From Streptomyces aureocirculatus (GTDB lineage: Bacteria; Actinomycetota; Actinomycetes; Streptomycetales; Streptomycetaceae), in assembly GCF_000720475.1 (NCBI RefSeq), contig NZ_JOAP01000019.1, positions 1 to 64,000 of the forward strand: DNA of 64,000 bases, in the 5' to 3' direction. Position 1 is the first letter of the stretch. Each line of letters opens with the position of its first letter. Of the stretch, positions 25,736 to 34,357 are shown piece after piece. Position numbers and translations under genes: made by a program. A model generated the notes under the pieces. The model made no database searches, was not told the origin of the DNA, and worked only from the letters and a program-made list of their open reading frames with translations.

Positions 25736-26092
25736 ATGTCCGTATCGGACGAGACCACCACCGTGAGCGACGGCATCCTCCTGTCCGACGCCGCCGCGGA
25801 CAAGGTCAAGGCTCTCCTTGACCAGGAAGGCCGGGACGACCTGGCGCTGCGCGTGGCCGTTCAGCCCGGCGGCTGCTCGGGCCTTCGTTACCAGCTCTTC
25901 TTCGACGAGCGCTCGCTCGACGGCGACGTCGTCAAGGAGTTCGGCAGCGTGAAGGTCGTCACCGACCGCATGAGCGCTCCGTACCTGGGCGGTGCCTCCA
26001 TCGACTTCGTCGACACCATCGAGAAGCAGGGCTTCACGATCGACAACCCGAATGCCACCGGCTCCTGCGCCTGCGGCGACTCGTTCAGCTAA
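25736..26092 (+). CDS. erpA: Iron-sulfur cluster insertion protein, A-type carrier (HesB/IscA family)
   Basis: 118 aa. The three conserved cysteines of A-type carriers are present: QPGGCSGLRY near residue 46 and GSCACGDSF near 112-114. The protein takes clusters from a scaffold and hands them to client enzymes. ATG at 25736 is preceded by GGGAGAG about 6 nt away; the longer frame from 25532 runs over the nadA promoter and is not protein-like. Nearby clients could include quinolinate synthase and the Rieske protein of this window. Confidence 0.94.
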   Translation: MSVSDETTTVSDGILLSDAAADKVKALLDQEGRDDLALRVAVQPGGCSGLRYQLFFDERSLDGDVVKEFGSVKVVTDRMSAPYLGGASIDFVDTIEKQGFTIDNPNATGSCACGDSFS

Positions 26093-26135
26093 GCGCGTCC
26101 GGCTGAGCGCACGCACGGCTCGGCACGCGCGAGAC

Positions 26136-26167
26136 GGCGGCGGCACCCCCTGTGGGGAGCCGCCGCC
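26136..26167 (+). terminator. Hairpin terminator of erpA
   Basis: A 14-nt inverted repeat (26136-26149 and 26154-26167) with one A-A mismatch and a 4-nt loop begins 43 nt after the erpA stop and is followed by TTCGTCGTGT. The convergent gene ends at 26198. Confidence 0.8.
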
Positions 26168-26197
26168 TTCGTCGTGTCCGCCTCGTTCCCGGGCCGC

Positions 26198-27766
26198 TCA
26201 GCGCGTCCGGGGCGCCGGTACTCGCTCGTGCCGACCGTCGTCCCGCGGTACCGCCTTGCCGCCGTCGGTCACGACGTCACGGTCGCCGAGTGGCTTGTCC
26301 AGCTTCACGGAGAGCTCGTAGGACTGCGCCATCGCGACGCACACCGTGCCGTTCTTCATGGTCTCGGTGATCTTCACGGCGACCCGGTCGCCGCTCTCGT
26401 CCGCCGACACCGCGTACGTACTGCACACGCCACCCGTGAAGTGAACGGTCAGCGTCCGCCCCGCCGTGCTGTAGCCGTCCGCCTTCACCGTGTCGGTGCG
26501 GGTGTCCGGGTCACCGGGCCGGGCGGTCGGACCCTGCGAGGGGCCCACCGTTCCCGGAGCCCCGGGCGCCCGCAGATACTTCGGGTCCACCGCGGGATGC
26601 GTCACCGTGTAGCTCTCCGGCGCCCCCTGCGGCTTCACCTGGAACAGCCAGGACGGCACAAGGGCCGTGCGGCCGTCCACGAACTGCGCCGCGAGCCCGA
26701 ACTCCGCGCCCTCGACCGCGATCGGCCGCGGCTCGGGCGGTGTGGAGTCCGGCGGGCAGACAGCCTTGCCGGAGTCCGCCCCCGGCCCCGCACCGGAGTC
26801 CCCGTCCCCGTGCGGCACCGGGGTCGCGCAGCCGCCGATGCCCACATGGCCGCGCCCGCCCGACTTGTTGAGCAGGTCCAGGGCCTTCTCGGCGCTCACG
26901 ACGGGGTACGTCGCGCCCTTCTCCGGCTCGGTCAGATGCCCGGAGGCCCCGACGACCCGGCCGTCCGCCCCGACCTGCACCCCCGTCGACCAGCCGTACG
27001 TCGGCAGCCCGGCGATCCTCGGGTCGGCGTTCACCACCCGCACCGAACCCATGAGCTGGCGCGCGTCCAGCTTGGCGTCGTCGAGGCCGACGGCCTTCAG
27101 GACGGGGGCGGCCGCCTTCTTCGCCGCCGCCTCGCCGACGGCGCCGCCCGAGTCGTCGGGATGCCGGTCGGCCGACCCGCCGCCCTGGCCCGGGCAGCGC
27201 TTGCCCTTCAGGCAGTTGTCGGAGCCGGGTGCCTGGTGCCGGGTGTAGGTCCAGGCGCCCGGCGCCTCCTTGCCGACCTGGAGCGCGGGCCCCGCACCGT
27301 CGTTGGGCGGCCCGATCCGCCAGGTGCCGTCGCGCACGACCGGGGTGCCGGACAGGCCGAGGGCCTCGGCGAGCCGGGCCACCCGCTCCCGGCCGACCTC
27401 ACCGCGCACATGCTGCACGGACGCCGAGTCCGGCCCCTCGGGCAGCTCGCCCGCGGCCTTGTACGTCACGCCGCTCGGGTCGGGCTCGCCCGGTGCGATG
27501 CCCCCGGTGCCACCTCCCGACCCCTGCTCCGACCCCTGGTCCGGGCCCTGGGTGGTGCGCCCGTCGCGGTCACCCGCGTACCCGTCGAGGGTGAGGGGAG
27601 GCGGCGCGCCGCCGTCCCCCGCCGCGCTGTCGCGGCCCCCGCCGTCGGACGACGCCGTCGCCAGATACGCACCGCCGCCGCCCGCGAGCAGCACCGCGGC
27701 CGCGACCGAGGCGACCGCCAGCGGAGTCCGCCGCCGTTGTCCGTCCTGCGTCTGCTCGGTGCTCAC
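26198..27766 (-). CDS. Single-span membrane-anchored extracytoplasmic protein, function unknown
   Basis: 522 aa. A short cytoplasmic start (MSTEQTQDGQRRRTP) leads to one membrane span (LAVASVAAAVLLAGGGGAYLA, around 16-36), then a long exported part rich in Gly, Pro, Asp and Ser. The C-terminal half contains folded-looking segments (TYKAAGELPEGPDSASVQ, ARQLMGSVRVVNADPRI, VVSAEKALDLLNKSG) and paired cysteines (SDNCLKGKRC; GGCATP/VCPPD; GGVCSTY/GTVCVA) that suit extracellular disulfides. GTG at 27766 has AAGGAG 7 nt upstream. A membrane protein holds the comparable place in the mycobacterial block; orthology was not tested. Confidence 0.85.
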   Translation of the reverse strand: MSTEQTQDGQRRRTPLAVASVAAAVLLAGGGGAYLATASSDGGGRDSAAGDGGAPPPLTLDGYAGDRDGRTTQGPDQGSEQGSGGGTGGIAPGEPDPSGVTYKAAGELPEGPDSASVQHVRGEVGRERVARLAEALGLSGTPVVRDGTWRIGPPNDGAGPALQVGKEAPGAWTYTRHQAPGSDNCLKGKRCPGQGGGSADRHPDDSGGAVGEAAAKKAAAPVLKAVGLDDAKLDARQLMGSVRVVNADPRIAGLPTYGWSTGVQVGADGRVVGASGHLTEPEKGATYPVVSAEKALDLLNKSGGRGHVGIGGCATPVPHGDGDSGAGPGADSGKAVCPPDSTPPEPRPIAVEGAEFGLAAQFVDGRTALVPSWLFQVKPQGAPESYTVTHPAVDPKYLRAPGAPGTVGPSQGPTARPGDPDTRTDTVKADGYSTAGRTLTVHFTGGVCSTYAVSADESGDRVAVKITETMKNGTVCVAMAQSYELSVKLDKPLGDRDVVTDGGKAVPRDDGRHERVPAPRTR

Positions 27767-27929
27767 CGCATCGCTCCTTAGAACGCCAGCCGTCTCCGAA
27801 GCCCCACCTGTGGGGCTTCGTCGTACACTGCGTCCCCTTCCCGGGGGACAGCGGTGGGACGCGGCAGGGGAGCGCGCGGTTCCCTCGGACGCACGCCGGG
27901 GCGAACGCGGCCTGTGCGCGGCCTGTTCC

Positions 27930-28013
27930 GGTCCCCGTACTCCGACTCTCGGTCCCGTACTCCGACTCTCAGTCCCCGTACATCCGACTCTCAGTCCCCG
28001 TACTCCGACATCC
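27930..28013. repeat. Imperfect 20-22-bp tandem repeats at the end of a small gene
   Basis: About four copies of a unit like GTCCCCGTACTCCGACTCTC run from 27930 to 28013 with small length differences. One copy overlaps the last codons of the 75-aa gene; the others lie beyond its stop. The remaining sequence up to 27766 is the leader of the membrane protein gene. Confidence 0.75.
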
Positions 28014-28218
28014 CGTCGAGGACGCGGGCGGTCGCGGCCGGGACCGTGACCCCGTGGATCAGCGACGGCGGCACCGGTACGACGGGCACGGCCGGCACCA
28101 CCCAGTGCGGAGCCATGCGGACGCAGGCGCCGCGCAGGGTCTCCAGGGTCTCGACCCCGCCATCGGGGGCCTGGTCGGCGATGTGCCGGGGAACACTCTG
28201 CTTTGCGAAGACGGCCAT
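27991..28218 (-). CDS. Small protein of unknown function
   Basis: 75 aa: it begins MAVFAKQSVPRHIADQAP and continues with CVRMAPHWVVPAVPVVPVPP. Almost every codon ends in G or C, which supports a real gene. There is no clear ribosome binding site before the ATG at 28218. The Val/Pro-rich middle is not long enough for a normal membrane span. It is divergent from the PfkB kinase gene across 133 nt. The 3' end runs into tandem repeats. I do not recognise a family. Confidence 0.65.
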   Translation of the reverse strand: MAVFAKQSVPRHIADQAPDGGVETLETLRGACVRMAPHWVVPAVPVVPVPPSLIHGVTVPAATARVLDGMSEYGD

Positions 28219-28351
28219 AACGGAACCGTATGCACCGCTTGCCCGATGGAGAAAGACCTACTATTGGGTATTTTTGGCCACTACAACGAGGGCTCCACGA
28301 CCGGATAGCGTTAACCGTCAACCCCTCGCCTCCTTGCAGGAGCTTCCAGCC

Positions 28352-29326
28352 GTGCGAATCGCAGTCACCGGCTCCATCGCCACCGACCACCTCATGACCT
28401 TCCCCGGCCGCTTCGCCGACCAACTGGTCGCCGACCAGCTCCACACGGTGTCGCTGTCATTCCTGGTCGATGCCCTCGACGTCCGCCGCGGCGGCGTCGC
28501 CGCCAACATCTGCTTCGGCATGGGCCAGCTCGGCAGCGGCCCCGTCCTCGTCGGCGCCGCGGGCTCCGACTTCGACGAGTACCGCGCCTGGCTCGACCGG
28601 CACGGCGTGGACACCCACTCCGTCCGCATCTCGGAGACGCTGCACACCGCGCGCTTCGTGTGCACCACGGACGCCGACCACAACCAGATCGGCTCCTTCT
28701 ACACCGGTGCGATGAGCGAGGCCCGCCTCATCGAACTGCAGGCGGTCGCCGAGCGCGTCGGCGGCCTCGACCTGGTCCTGATCGGCGCGGACGACCCGGA
28801 GGCCATGCGCCGCCACACCGAGGAGTGCCGCACCCGCGGCATCCCGTTCGCCGCGGACTTCTCCCAGCAGATCGCCCGCATGGAGGGCGACGAGATCCGC
28901 AACCTCCTGGAGGGCGCGACCTACCTCTTCTCGAACGAGTACGAGAAGGGTCTGATCGAGTCCAAGACCAACTGGACCGACGCCGAGATCCTGGGCAAGG
29001 TCGGCCACCGCGTCACCACCCTCGGCGCCAACGGCGTGCGCATCGAGGCGGTCGGGCAGGACCCGGTCGTGGTCGGCGTGCCCGAGGAGAAGGCCAAGGC
29101 GGACCCGACGGGCGTCGGCGACGCGTTCCGCGCCGGCTTCCTCTCCGGCCTGTCCTGGGGCGTCTCGCACGAGCGCGCCGCGCAGGTCGGCTGCATGCTC
29201 GCCACCCTGGTGATCGAGACGACCGGCACCCAGGAGTACGAGCTGCACCGCGCCCAGTTCATGGAGCGCTTCACCAAGCAGTACGGCGACGAGGCCGCCC
29301 TCGAGGTCAAGGCCCACCTGCCGTAG
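28352..29326 (+). CDS. adoK: PfkB-family kinase, probable adenosine kinase
   Basis: 324 aa. It begins VRIAVTGSIATDHLMTFPGRF; the substrate region includes RRGGVAANICFGMGQLG near 49-65; the PfkB signature with the anion hole and catalytic Asp is DPTGVGDAFRAGFLSGL near 250-266. The sequence and the position between erpA and ctaC match the actinobacterial PfkB-type adenosine kinase of M. tuberculosis (adoK), which phosphorylates adenosine to AMP. Activity on another sugar or nucleoside cannot be excluded. GTG at 28352 has CAGGAG about 10 nt upstream; the longer frame is not protein-like. Confidence 0.88.
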   Translation: MRIAVTGSIATDHLMTFPGRFADQLVADQLHTVSLSFLVDALDVRRGGVAANICFGMGQLGSGPVLVGAAGSDFDEYRAWLDRHGVDTHSVRISETLHTARFVCTTDADHNQIGSFYTGAMSEARLIELQAVAERVGGLDLVLIGADDPEAMRRHTEECRTRGIPFAADFSQQIARMEGDEIRNLLEGATYLFSNEYEKGLIESKTNWTDAEILGKVGHRVTTLGANGVRIEAVGQDPVVVGVPEEKAKADPTGVGDAFRAGFLSGLSWGVSHERAAQVGCMLATLVIETTGTQEYELHRAQFMERFTKQYGDEAALEVKAHLP

Positions 29327-29331
29327 CACGA

Positions 29332-29362
29332 CGGCCGGGTACGGGGCTCCCGTACCCGGCCG
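29332..29362. terminator. Hairpin terminator downstream of adoK
   Basis: A perfect 14-bp inverted repeat (29332-29345 and 29349-29362) with a 3-nt loop starts 5 nt after the adoK stop, and is also positioned to stop transcription of the convergent cysteine desulfurase gene. Confidence 0.85.
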
Positions 29363-29378
29363 CCCTCCGGGCGACGAC

Positions 29379-29401
29379 GGGAATGGTCAGACAGGCCCTA
29401 G
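29379..29401 (-). repeat. Half copy of a dispersed inverted-repeat element
   Basis: The 23-nt sequence at 29379-29401 matches both arms of the inverted repeat at 62366-62425, differing by one to three bases. Here its end supplies the TAG stop codon of the cysteine desulfurase gene (29398-29400). Confidence 0.75.
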
Positions 29402-30777
29402 CGAAGGCGCCGCACCACGTACGCCACCCCGTGCGCCCGCTCCCGCGCCCCCACGTACTCCTGCCGCTGCGTCCAGCACCACGCCGGGATGTCCACGGCC
29501 GCGACCTCGTCGTCCGACAGGACGGTGACCTCGGCGCCGACGCGGACCCGGGGGAGTGCCTTCGCCAGTTCGATCACGGGCTGGGGGCAGCGCTCGCCGA
29601 GCGCGTCGACCGTCAGCTCGTCCAGCGTGCCGGCGGCGGCAGGGGCGACCGGCGCTCCGAGCCTCGCGCGCACCCCGGCGACGGCCCCCGGCAGCACATC
29701 GAGGAAGCGCTCGACGTCCGCGGTGCCGGTGCCCGGCGGCAGCGAAACGCGTACGTTGCCCTCACTGACCACACCCATCGCCTTGAGCACATGGCTCGGC
29801 GTCAGGGTGCTGCTCGTACAGGAGGAGCCGGACGAGACCGAGAAGCCCGCGCGGTCCAGCTCGTGCAGCAGGCTCTCGCCGTCGACATAGAGACAGGAGA
29901 AGGTGACGAGGTGCGGAAGGCGCCGCTCCGGCGCGCCGACGACCTCCACGTCCGGCACCAGGTGCGGCACCCGGGCCCTGATCAGGTCCGTCAACTCCCG
30001 CAGTCGCGCCGCCTCCGCCGCGGCCTCGGCCCGCACCGCCCTGAGCGCCGCGGCGGCCGCCACGATCGCCGGAATGTTCTCGAACCCGGCGGACCGCCCC
30101 GACTCCCGCTCGTCCACCGGACCTTGCGGCGCGAACCGCACCCCCTTGCGCACCACGAGGAGCCCGACCCCCGCGGGGCCGCCCCACTTGTGGGCACTCG
30201 CCGTGAGCAGGGACCAGCCGCCGTCCACCGGTCCCCACGCGAGGGACTGCGCCGCGTCCACAAGGAGCGGCACCCCGGCCGCCCGGCAGGCCGCCGCGAC
30301 CTCGGCCACCGGCTGCTCGGTTCCCACCTCGTGGTTGGCGGACTGCAGACAGGCGAGCGCGGTGTCCTCGCGCAGCGCGGCGGCGTACGCGTCCGGGGCC
30401 ACCGCACCCGATCGGTCCACGGCGACCTCGGTCACCGTGCCGCCCGCCCGCTCGTGGGACGCGGCCGAATGGAGGACGGCCGAATGTTCGACGGCGGAGA
30501 CCACGAGGTGCCGCCCCACCCGGCGCCGCCCGGCGAGCGCACCCGCGATCCCGTCGTACAGCGCCCGCGTCCCCGACGAGGTGAACACCACCTCGTCCGC
30601 CCGGCACCCCACCGCCTCGGCCGCGGCCTCCCGGGCGGCGTCGAGCAGCATCCGGGCCCGCCGCCCCTCCCGGTAGAGCCGAGCGGGATCGGCCCACCCC
30701 TCGTCGAGCGCGGCCACCAGGGCCTGTCGGGCAACAGGGTGAAGGGGAACGCCGGAGGCGGCATCGAAGTAGGACAC
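29398..30777 (-). CDS. Cysteine desulfurase (NifS/IscS type) fused to a TusA-like sulfur-transfer domain
   Basis: 459 aa. Residues 1-375 are a fold-type I PLP enzyme: PLP-binding His in SAVEHSAVLHS, Asp in LLVDAAQSL, Schiff-base Lys in TASAHKWGGP, and the catalytic Cys in SGSSCTSSTLTPSHVL. Residues 385-459 form a TusA/SirA domain with LDELTVDALGERCPQPVIEL, whose Cys-Pro-x-Pro motif accepts persulfide sulfur. The fusion would pass sulfur within one protein from cysteine to a carrier cysteine, then to acceptors such as thiolated tRNA, molybdopterin or iron-sulfur scaffolds; the acceptor is not shown. GTG at 30777, ribosome binding site weak. Confidence 0.9.
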   Translation of the reverse strand: MSYFDAASGVPLHPVARQALVAALDEGWADPARLYREGRRARMLLDAAREAAAEAVGCRADEVVFTSSGTRALYDGIAGALAGRRRVGRHLVVSAVEHSAVLHSAASHERAGGTVTEVAVDRSGAVAPDAYAAALREDTALACLQSANHEVGTEQPVAEVAAACRAAGVPLLVDAAQSLAWGPVDGGWSLLTASAHKWGGPAGVGLLVVRKGVRFAPQGPVDERESGRSAGFENIPAIVAAAAALRAVRAEAAAEAARLRELTDLIRARVPHLVPDVEVVGAPERRLPHLVTFSCLYVDGESLLHELDRAGFSVSSGSSCTSSTLTPSHVLKAMGVVSEGNVRVSLPPGTGTADVERFLDVLPGAVAGVRARLGAPVAPAAAGTLDELTVDALGERCPQPVIELAKALPRVRVGAEVTVLSDDEVAAVDIPAWCWTQRQEYVGARERAHGVAYVVRRLR

Positions 30778-30807
30778 GCGGTCAACCTAAACGTTCTGGC
30801 CGGGAGT

Positions 30808-30849
30808 GCCCCTGAAAGGGGCGCGGGGAACTGCGCGCGCAACCACAAC
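30808..30849. repeat. Dispersed Streptomyces repeat (GGGGCGCGGGGAACTGCGCG type), copy 1
   Basis: A small hairpin (30808-30822) runs into AAGGGGCGCGGGGAACTGCG and then CAACCACAAC. The same element occurs at 35626 and around 41763-41894. This family is common at gene ends in Streptomyces genomes. Here it lies in the 333-nt spacer upstream of both the desulfurase and ctaC genes. Confidence 0.7.
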
Positions 30850-31002
30850 GAACCGCCGGTCGCCGAACAAGCGTGCTGCCCCGGGCTCCGGGGCGCCCGA
30901 TCCTCCGTCAGATAACGGCTGACGGAGGGGCACCCCACCCCGACAGAGTGACCCGCGGCGCGTTAGGCACCCTCCCCGCGCGACCCCAAATAGCGTCCAG
31001 TA

Positions 31003-31031
31003 GGGTTTGGTCCGCATAAACATCCAAACCC
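31003..31031. promoter_or_regulatory. Dyad upstream of ctaC
   Basis: GGGTTTGG (31003-31010) and CCAAACCC (31024-31031) form perfect 8-bp arms around 13 nt of relatively A+T-rich sequence, 80-108 nt upstream of the ctaC start. It may be an operator or a leader hairpin of the oxidase operon. Confidence 0.45.
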
Positions 31032-31110
31032 CTGCCCGACGCAGGGCGGCGACCGACCACCGAGAAGGCCGCAGCCAACAGCGCGGGCGAGACTCTCGGG
31101 AAGGCGCTAC

Positions 31111-32073
31111 GTGAGTCCCAACGGCTCCGACCGCTCGCCGCGGCGCCCGATGCGGCGGAAGCTGCTGCAGGCATTGACTGCGGGCCTGGTCCTGGTAACC
31201 GCCACCGGTTGCACATCCAAGGACTTTCCCCGCCTTGGTATGCCGACCCCGGTCACGGAGGAGGCCCCGCGGATCCTCTCCCTCTGGCAGGGCTCGTGGG
31301 CGGCTGCGCTCGCCACGGGCGTGCTGGTCTGGGGCCTGATCCTGTGGAGCGTCATCTTCCACCGGCGCAGCCGCACCAAGGTGGAGGTCCCTCCGCAGAC
31401 GCGTTACAACATGCCCATCGAGGCGCTGTACACGGTGGTCCCGCTCATCATCGTCTCGGTGCTCTTCTACTTCACGGCACGTGACGAGTCCAAGCTCCTC
31501 AAGCTCGACGACAAGCCCGCCCACACCATCAACGTGGTCGGCTTCCAGTGGAGCTGGGGCTTCAACTACATCGAGAACGTGCCGGGGTCCAACAAGGACA
31601 ACGCCAGGACCGCCAAGGAACTGGACGCGATCCCGGACCGGTTCCGCAAGGACTTCCCGGCGAACGCCGGCGGTGTCTACCAGGTCGGCACGCCCGGCGA
31701 GCGGAACCCGCAGAACGGCAACCCGGGCCCGACCCTCTGGCTCCCCAAGGGCGAGAAGGTCCGCTTCGTACTGACTTCGCGTGACGTCATCCACTCCTTC
31801 TGGGTGGTTCCGTTCCTCATGAAGCAGGACGTCATCCCGGGCCACACCAACGCCTTCGAGGTCACTCCGAACAAGGAGGGCACCTTCATGGGCAAGTGCG
31901 CCGAACTGTGCGGCGTCGACCACTCCCGGATGCTCTTCAACGTCAAGGTCGTCTCTCCCGAGCGCTACAAGCAGCACCTCGAGGACCTGGCGAAGAAGAA
32001 CCAGACCGGTTACATCCCGGCCGGCATCGAGCAGACGGGCCACGAGAAGAACCGGGAGACGAACAACCTGTGA
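31111..32073 (+). CDS. ctaC: Cytochrome c oxidase subunit II, lipoprotein
   Basis: 320 aa subunit of the aa3 oxidase that takes electrons from the bc1 complex through its CuA site. The N terminus has a signal sequence with lipobox TATGC (Cys near residue 34). Two membrane spans follow ([20 protein letters not shown] and [17 protein letters not shown]). The CuA motif is [14 protein letters not shown] near 261-274 with a further His in [14 protein letters not shown] at 31111 follows GGGAAGG by 6 nt; the start of ctaD overlaps its stop. Extra residues [18 protein letters not shown] form an actinobacteria-like insertion. Confidence 0.96.
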   Translation: MSPNGSDRSPRRPMRRKLLQALTAGLVLVTATGCTSKDFPRLGMPTPVTEEAPRILSLWQGSWAAALATGVLVWGLILWSVIFHRRSRTKVEVPPQTRYNMPIEALYTVVPLIIVSVLFYFTARDESKLLKLDDKPAHTINVVGFQWSWGFNYIENVPGSNKDNARTAKELDAIPDRFRKDFPANAGGVYQVGTPGERNPQNGNPGPTLWLPKGEKVRFVLTSRDVIHSFWVVPFLMKQDVIPGHTNAFEVTPNKEGTFMGKCAELCGVDHSRMLFNVKVVSPERYKQHLEDLAKKNQTGYIPAGIEQTGHEKNRETNNL

Positions 32074-33809
32074 GCATCCTCAACGAACCCCAGGGTGCCG
32101 CGGCGGCGAAAGACTCGTACTACGAGGACGAGCTGCCGGTCAGGCGCAAGCAGCCGGGCAACGTCGTCGTCAAGTGGATGACCACCACTGACCACAAGAC
32201 GATCGGCACGCTCTATCTGGTCACGTCGTTCGCGTTCTTCTGCATCGGCGGAGTGATGGCGCTCTTCATGCGCGCCGAGCTGGCCCGTCCCGGTACGCAG
32301 ATCATGTCGAACGAGCAGTTCAACCAGGCGTTCACGATGCACGGCACGATCATGCTGCTGATGTTCGCGACGCCGCTGTTCGCGGGCTTCGCGAACTGGA
32401 TCATGCCGCTCCAGATCGGCGCCCCCGACGTGGCCTTCCCACGTCTGAACATGTTCGCCTACTGGCTGTACCTGTTCGGCTCGCTGATCGCGATCGGTGG
32501 CTTCCTCACCCCGAACGGCGCCGCGGACTTCGGTTGGTTCGCCTACTCGCCGCTCTCGGACGCGGTCCGGTCGCCGGGCATCGGCGCCGACATGTGGATC
32601 ATGGGTCTGGCCTTCTCCGGCTTCGGCACGATCCTCGGCTCGGTCAACTTCATCACCACCATCATCTGCATGCGCGCGCCCGGCATGACGATGTTCCGCA
32701 TGCCGATCTTCGTGTGGAACGTGCTGCTCACGGCCGTGCTTGTGCTGCTTGCCTTCCCGGTCCTGGCTGCCGCGCTGTTCGCCCTGGAGGCGGACCGCAA
32801 GTTCGGTGCCCATATCTTCGACGCGGCCAATGGCGGCGCATTGCTCTGGCAACACCTCTTCTGGTTCTTCGGCCATCCAGAGGTGTACATCATCGCGCTA
32901 CCATTCTTCGGAATCATTTCCGAGGTCATTCCGGTCTTCTCCCGCAAGCCGATGTTCGGCTACATGGGCCTGATCGGTGCGACCATCGCGATCGCCGGTC
33001 TCTCCGTGACGGTGTGGGCGCACCACATGTACGTCACAGGCGGCGTGCTACTGCCGTTCTTCTCCTTCATGACGTTCCTCATCGCCGTGCCAACAGGCGT
33101 GAAGTTCTTCAACTGGATCGGAACGATGTGGAAGGGCTCGCTGTCCTTCGAGACCCCGATGCTGTGGGCGGTCGGCTTCCTGATCACCTTCACCTTCGGT
33201 GGTCTGACGGGTGTCATCCTGGCCTCGCCGCCGATGGACTTCCACGTGTCGGACTCGTACTTCGTGGTCGCGCACTTCCACTACGTCGTCTTCGGCACCG
33301 TGGTGTTCGCGATGTTCTCCGGATTCCACTTCTGGTGGCCGAAGTTCACCGGCAAGATGCTCGACGAGCGCCTCGGCAAGATCACCTTCTGGACGCTGTT
33401 CGTGGGCTTCCACGGCACGTTCCTCGTCCAGCACTGGCTGGGTGCCGAGGGAATGCCGCGCCGGTACGCGGACTACCTGGACGCCGACGGCTTCACCGCC
33501 CTGAACACGATCTCGACGATCTGTTCGTTCCTGCTCGGTCTGTCGATCCTGCCGTTCTTCTACAACATCTGGAAGACCGCCAAGTACGGCAAGAAGATCG
33601 AGGTCGACGACCCGTGGGGCTACGGCCGCTCCCTGGAGTGGGCCACGTCCTGCCCGCCGCCGCGGCACAACTTCCTCACGCTGCCGCGCATCCGCAGTGA
33701 ATCCCCGGCGTTCGACCTGCACCACCCGGAGATCGCCGCGCTCGACCAGCTCGAGAACGCCGATCACGGCGACAAGGCCCTCGCCGGCAGCAAGGAGGCC
33801 GGCAAGTGA
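32070..33809 (+). CDS. ctaD: Cytochrome c oxidase subunit I
   Basis: 579 aa, twelve membrane spans. Catalytic subunit holding heme a and the heme a3-CuB centre that reduces oxygen. Ligand residues are visible in [12 protein letters not shown] (heme a His), [19 protein letters not shown] (His-Tyr crosslink of the CuB site), [10 protein letters not shown] (CuB histidines) and [11 protein letters not shown] (heme a3 and heme a His). The K and D channel regions look normal. GTG at 32070 overlaps the ctaC stop (GTGA). The C-terminal 60 residues after the last span are typical for actinobacteria ([12 protein letters not shown]). Confidence 0.97.
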   Translation: MSILNEPQGAAAAKDSYYEDELPVRRKQPGNVVVKWMTTTDHKTIGTLYLVTSFAFFCIGGVMALFMRAELARPGTQIMSNEQFNQAFTMHGTIMLLMFATPLFAGFANWIMPLQIGAPDVAFPRLNMFAYWLYLFGSLIAIGGFLTPNGAADFGWFAYSPLSDAVRSPGIGADMWIMGLAFSGFGTILGSVNFITTIICMRAPGMTMFRMPIFVWNVLLTAVLVLLAFPVLAAALFALEADRKFGAHIFDAANGGALLWQHLFWFFGHPEVYIIALPFFGIISEVIPVFSRKPMFGYMGLIGATIAIAGLSVTVWAHHMYVTGGVLLPFFSFMTFLIAVPTGVKFFNWIGTMWKGSLSFETPMLWAVGFLITFTFGGLTGVILASPPMDFHVSDSYFVVAHFHYVVFGTVVFAMFSGFHFWWPKFTGKMLDERLGKITFWTLFVGFHGTFLVQHWLGAEGMPRRYADYLDADGFTALNTISTICSFLLGLSILPFFYNIWKTAKYGKKIEVDDPWGYGRSLEWATSCPPPRHNFLTLPRIRSESPAFDLHHPEIAALDQLENADHGDKALAGSKEAGK

Positions 33810-34204
33810 AGATCCAGGGCAAGATGTTCATCTGGCTGAGCGTCTTCGTACTGATCATGGCCGTCGTGTACGGCTGGTGGTCGAAGGAGCCCGCCGGTAC
33901 CACCGCGCTCTTCCTGGCCTTCGGCCTGTGCATCATGATCGGCTACTACCTGGCCTTCACGGCCAGGCGGGTCGACGCCTCGGCTCAGGACAACAAGGAA
34001 GCGGACGTCGCGGACGAGGCCGGCGAGGTGGGCTTCTTCAGCCCGCACAGTTGGCAGCCGCTGTCCCTGGCCATCGGTGGCGCGCTCGCCTTCATGGGCG
34101 TCGTCTTCGGCTGGTGGCTGCTGTACTTCTCGGCCCCGATCCTGCTGATCGGCCTGTGGGGCTGGGTCTTCGAGTACTACCGCGGCGAGAGCCAGAACCA
34201 GTAG
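33806..34204 (+). CDS. ctaF: Cytochrome c oxidase subunit IV, actinobacterial type
   Basis: 132 aa with four membrane spans ([55 protein letters not shown] and [18 protein letters not shown]). It is a small accessory subunit found in the actinobacterial bc1-aa3 supercomplex. GTG at 33806 overlaps the ctaD stop and has AAGGAGG about 8 nt upstream, so the three cta genes are translated together. A strong terminator follows. Confidence 0.94.
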   Translation: MKIQGKMFIWLSVFVLIMAVVYGWWSKEPAGTTALFLAFGLCIMIGYYLAFTARRVDASAQDNKEADVADEAGEVGFFSPHSWQPLSLAIGGALAFMGVVFGWWLLYFSAPILLIGLWGWVFEYYRGESQNQ

Positions 34205-34222
34205 TTCTCCCGCACCGCAGGT

Positions 34223-34268
34223 CCGAAGGGGCCCGGACACTCCGTCAGGAGCGTCCGGGCCCCTTCGG
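34223..34268 (+). terminator. Hairpin terminator of ctaCDF
   Basis: A perfect 16-bp inverted repeat (34223-34238 and 34253-34268) with a 14-nt loop lies 19 nt after the ctaF stop, ending the oxidase operon before the L,D-transpeptidase gene. Confidence 0.9.
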
Positions 34269-34357
34269 CCTGCCGTTCGCCCGTCCGGGGGAATCCGGGG
34301 AGACTCGTACGGAGCACTCGGCGCGCCGGACTTGGCGGATCTTCATACCGTGTGCTC

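Noticed and set aside
28219..28444. Upstream extension of the 522-aa membrane protein frame and of the adoK frame
   Set aside because: Both long frames cross a divergent promoter region and another small gene; internal starts with ribosome binding sites give normal family starts.
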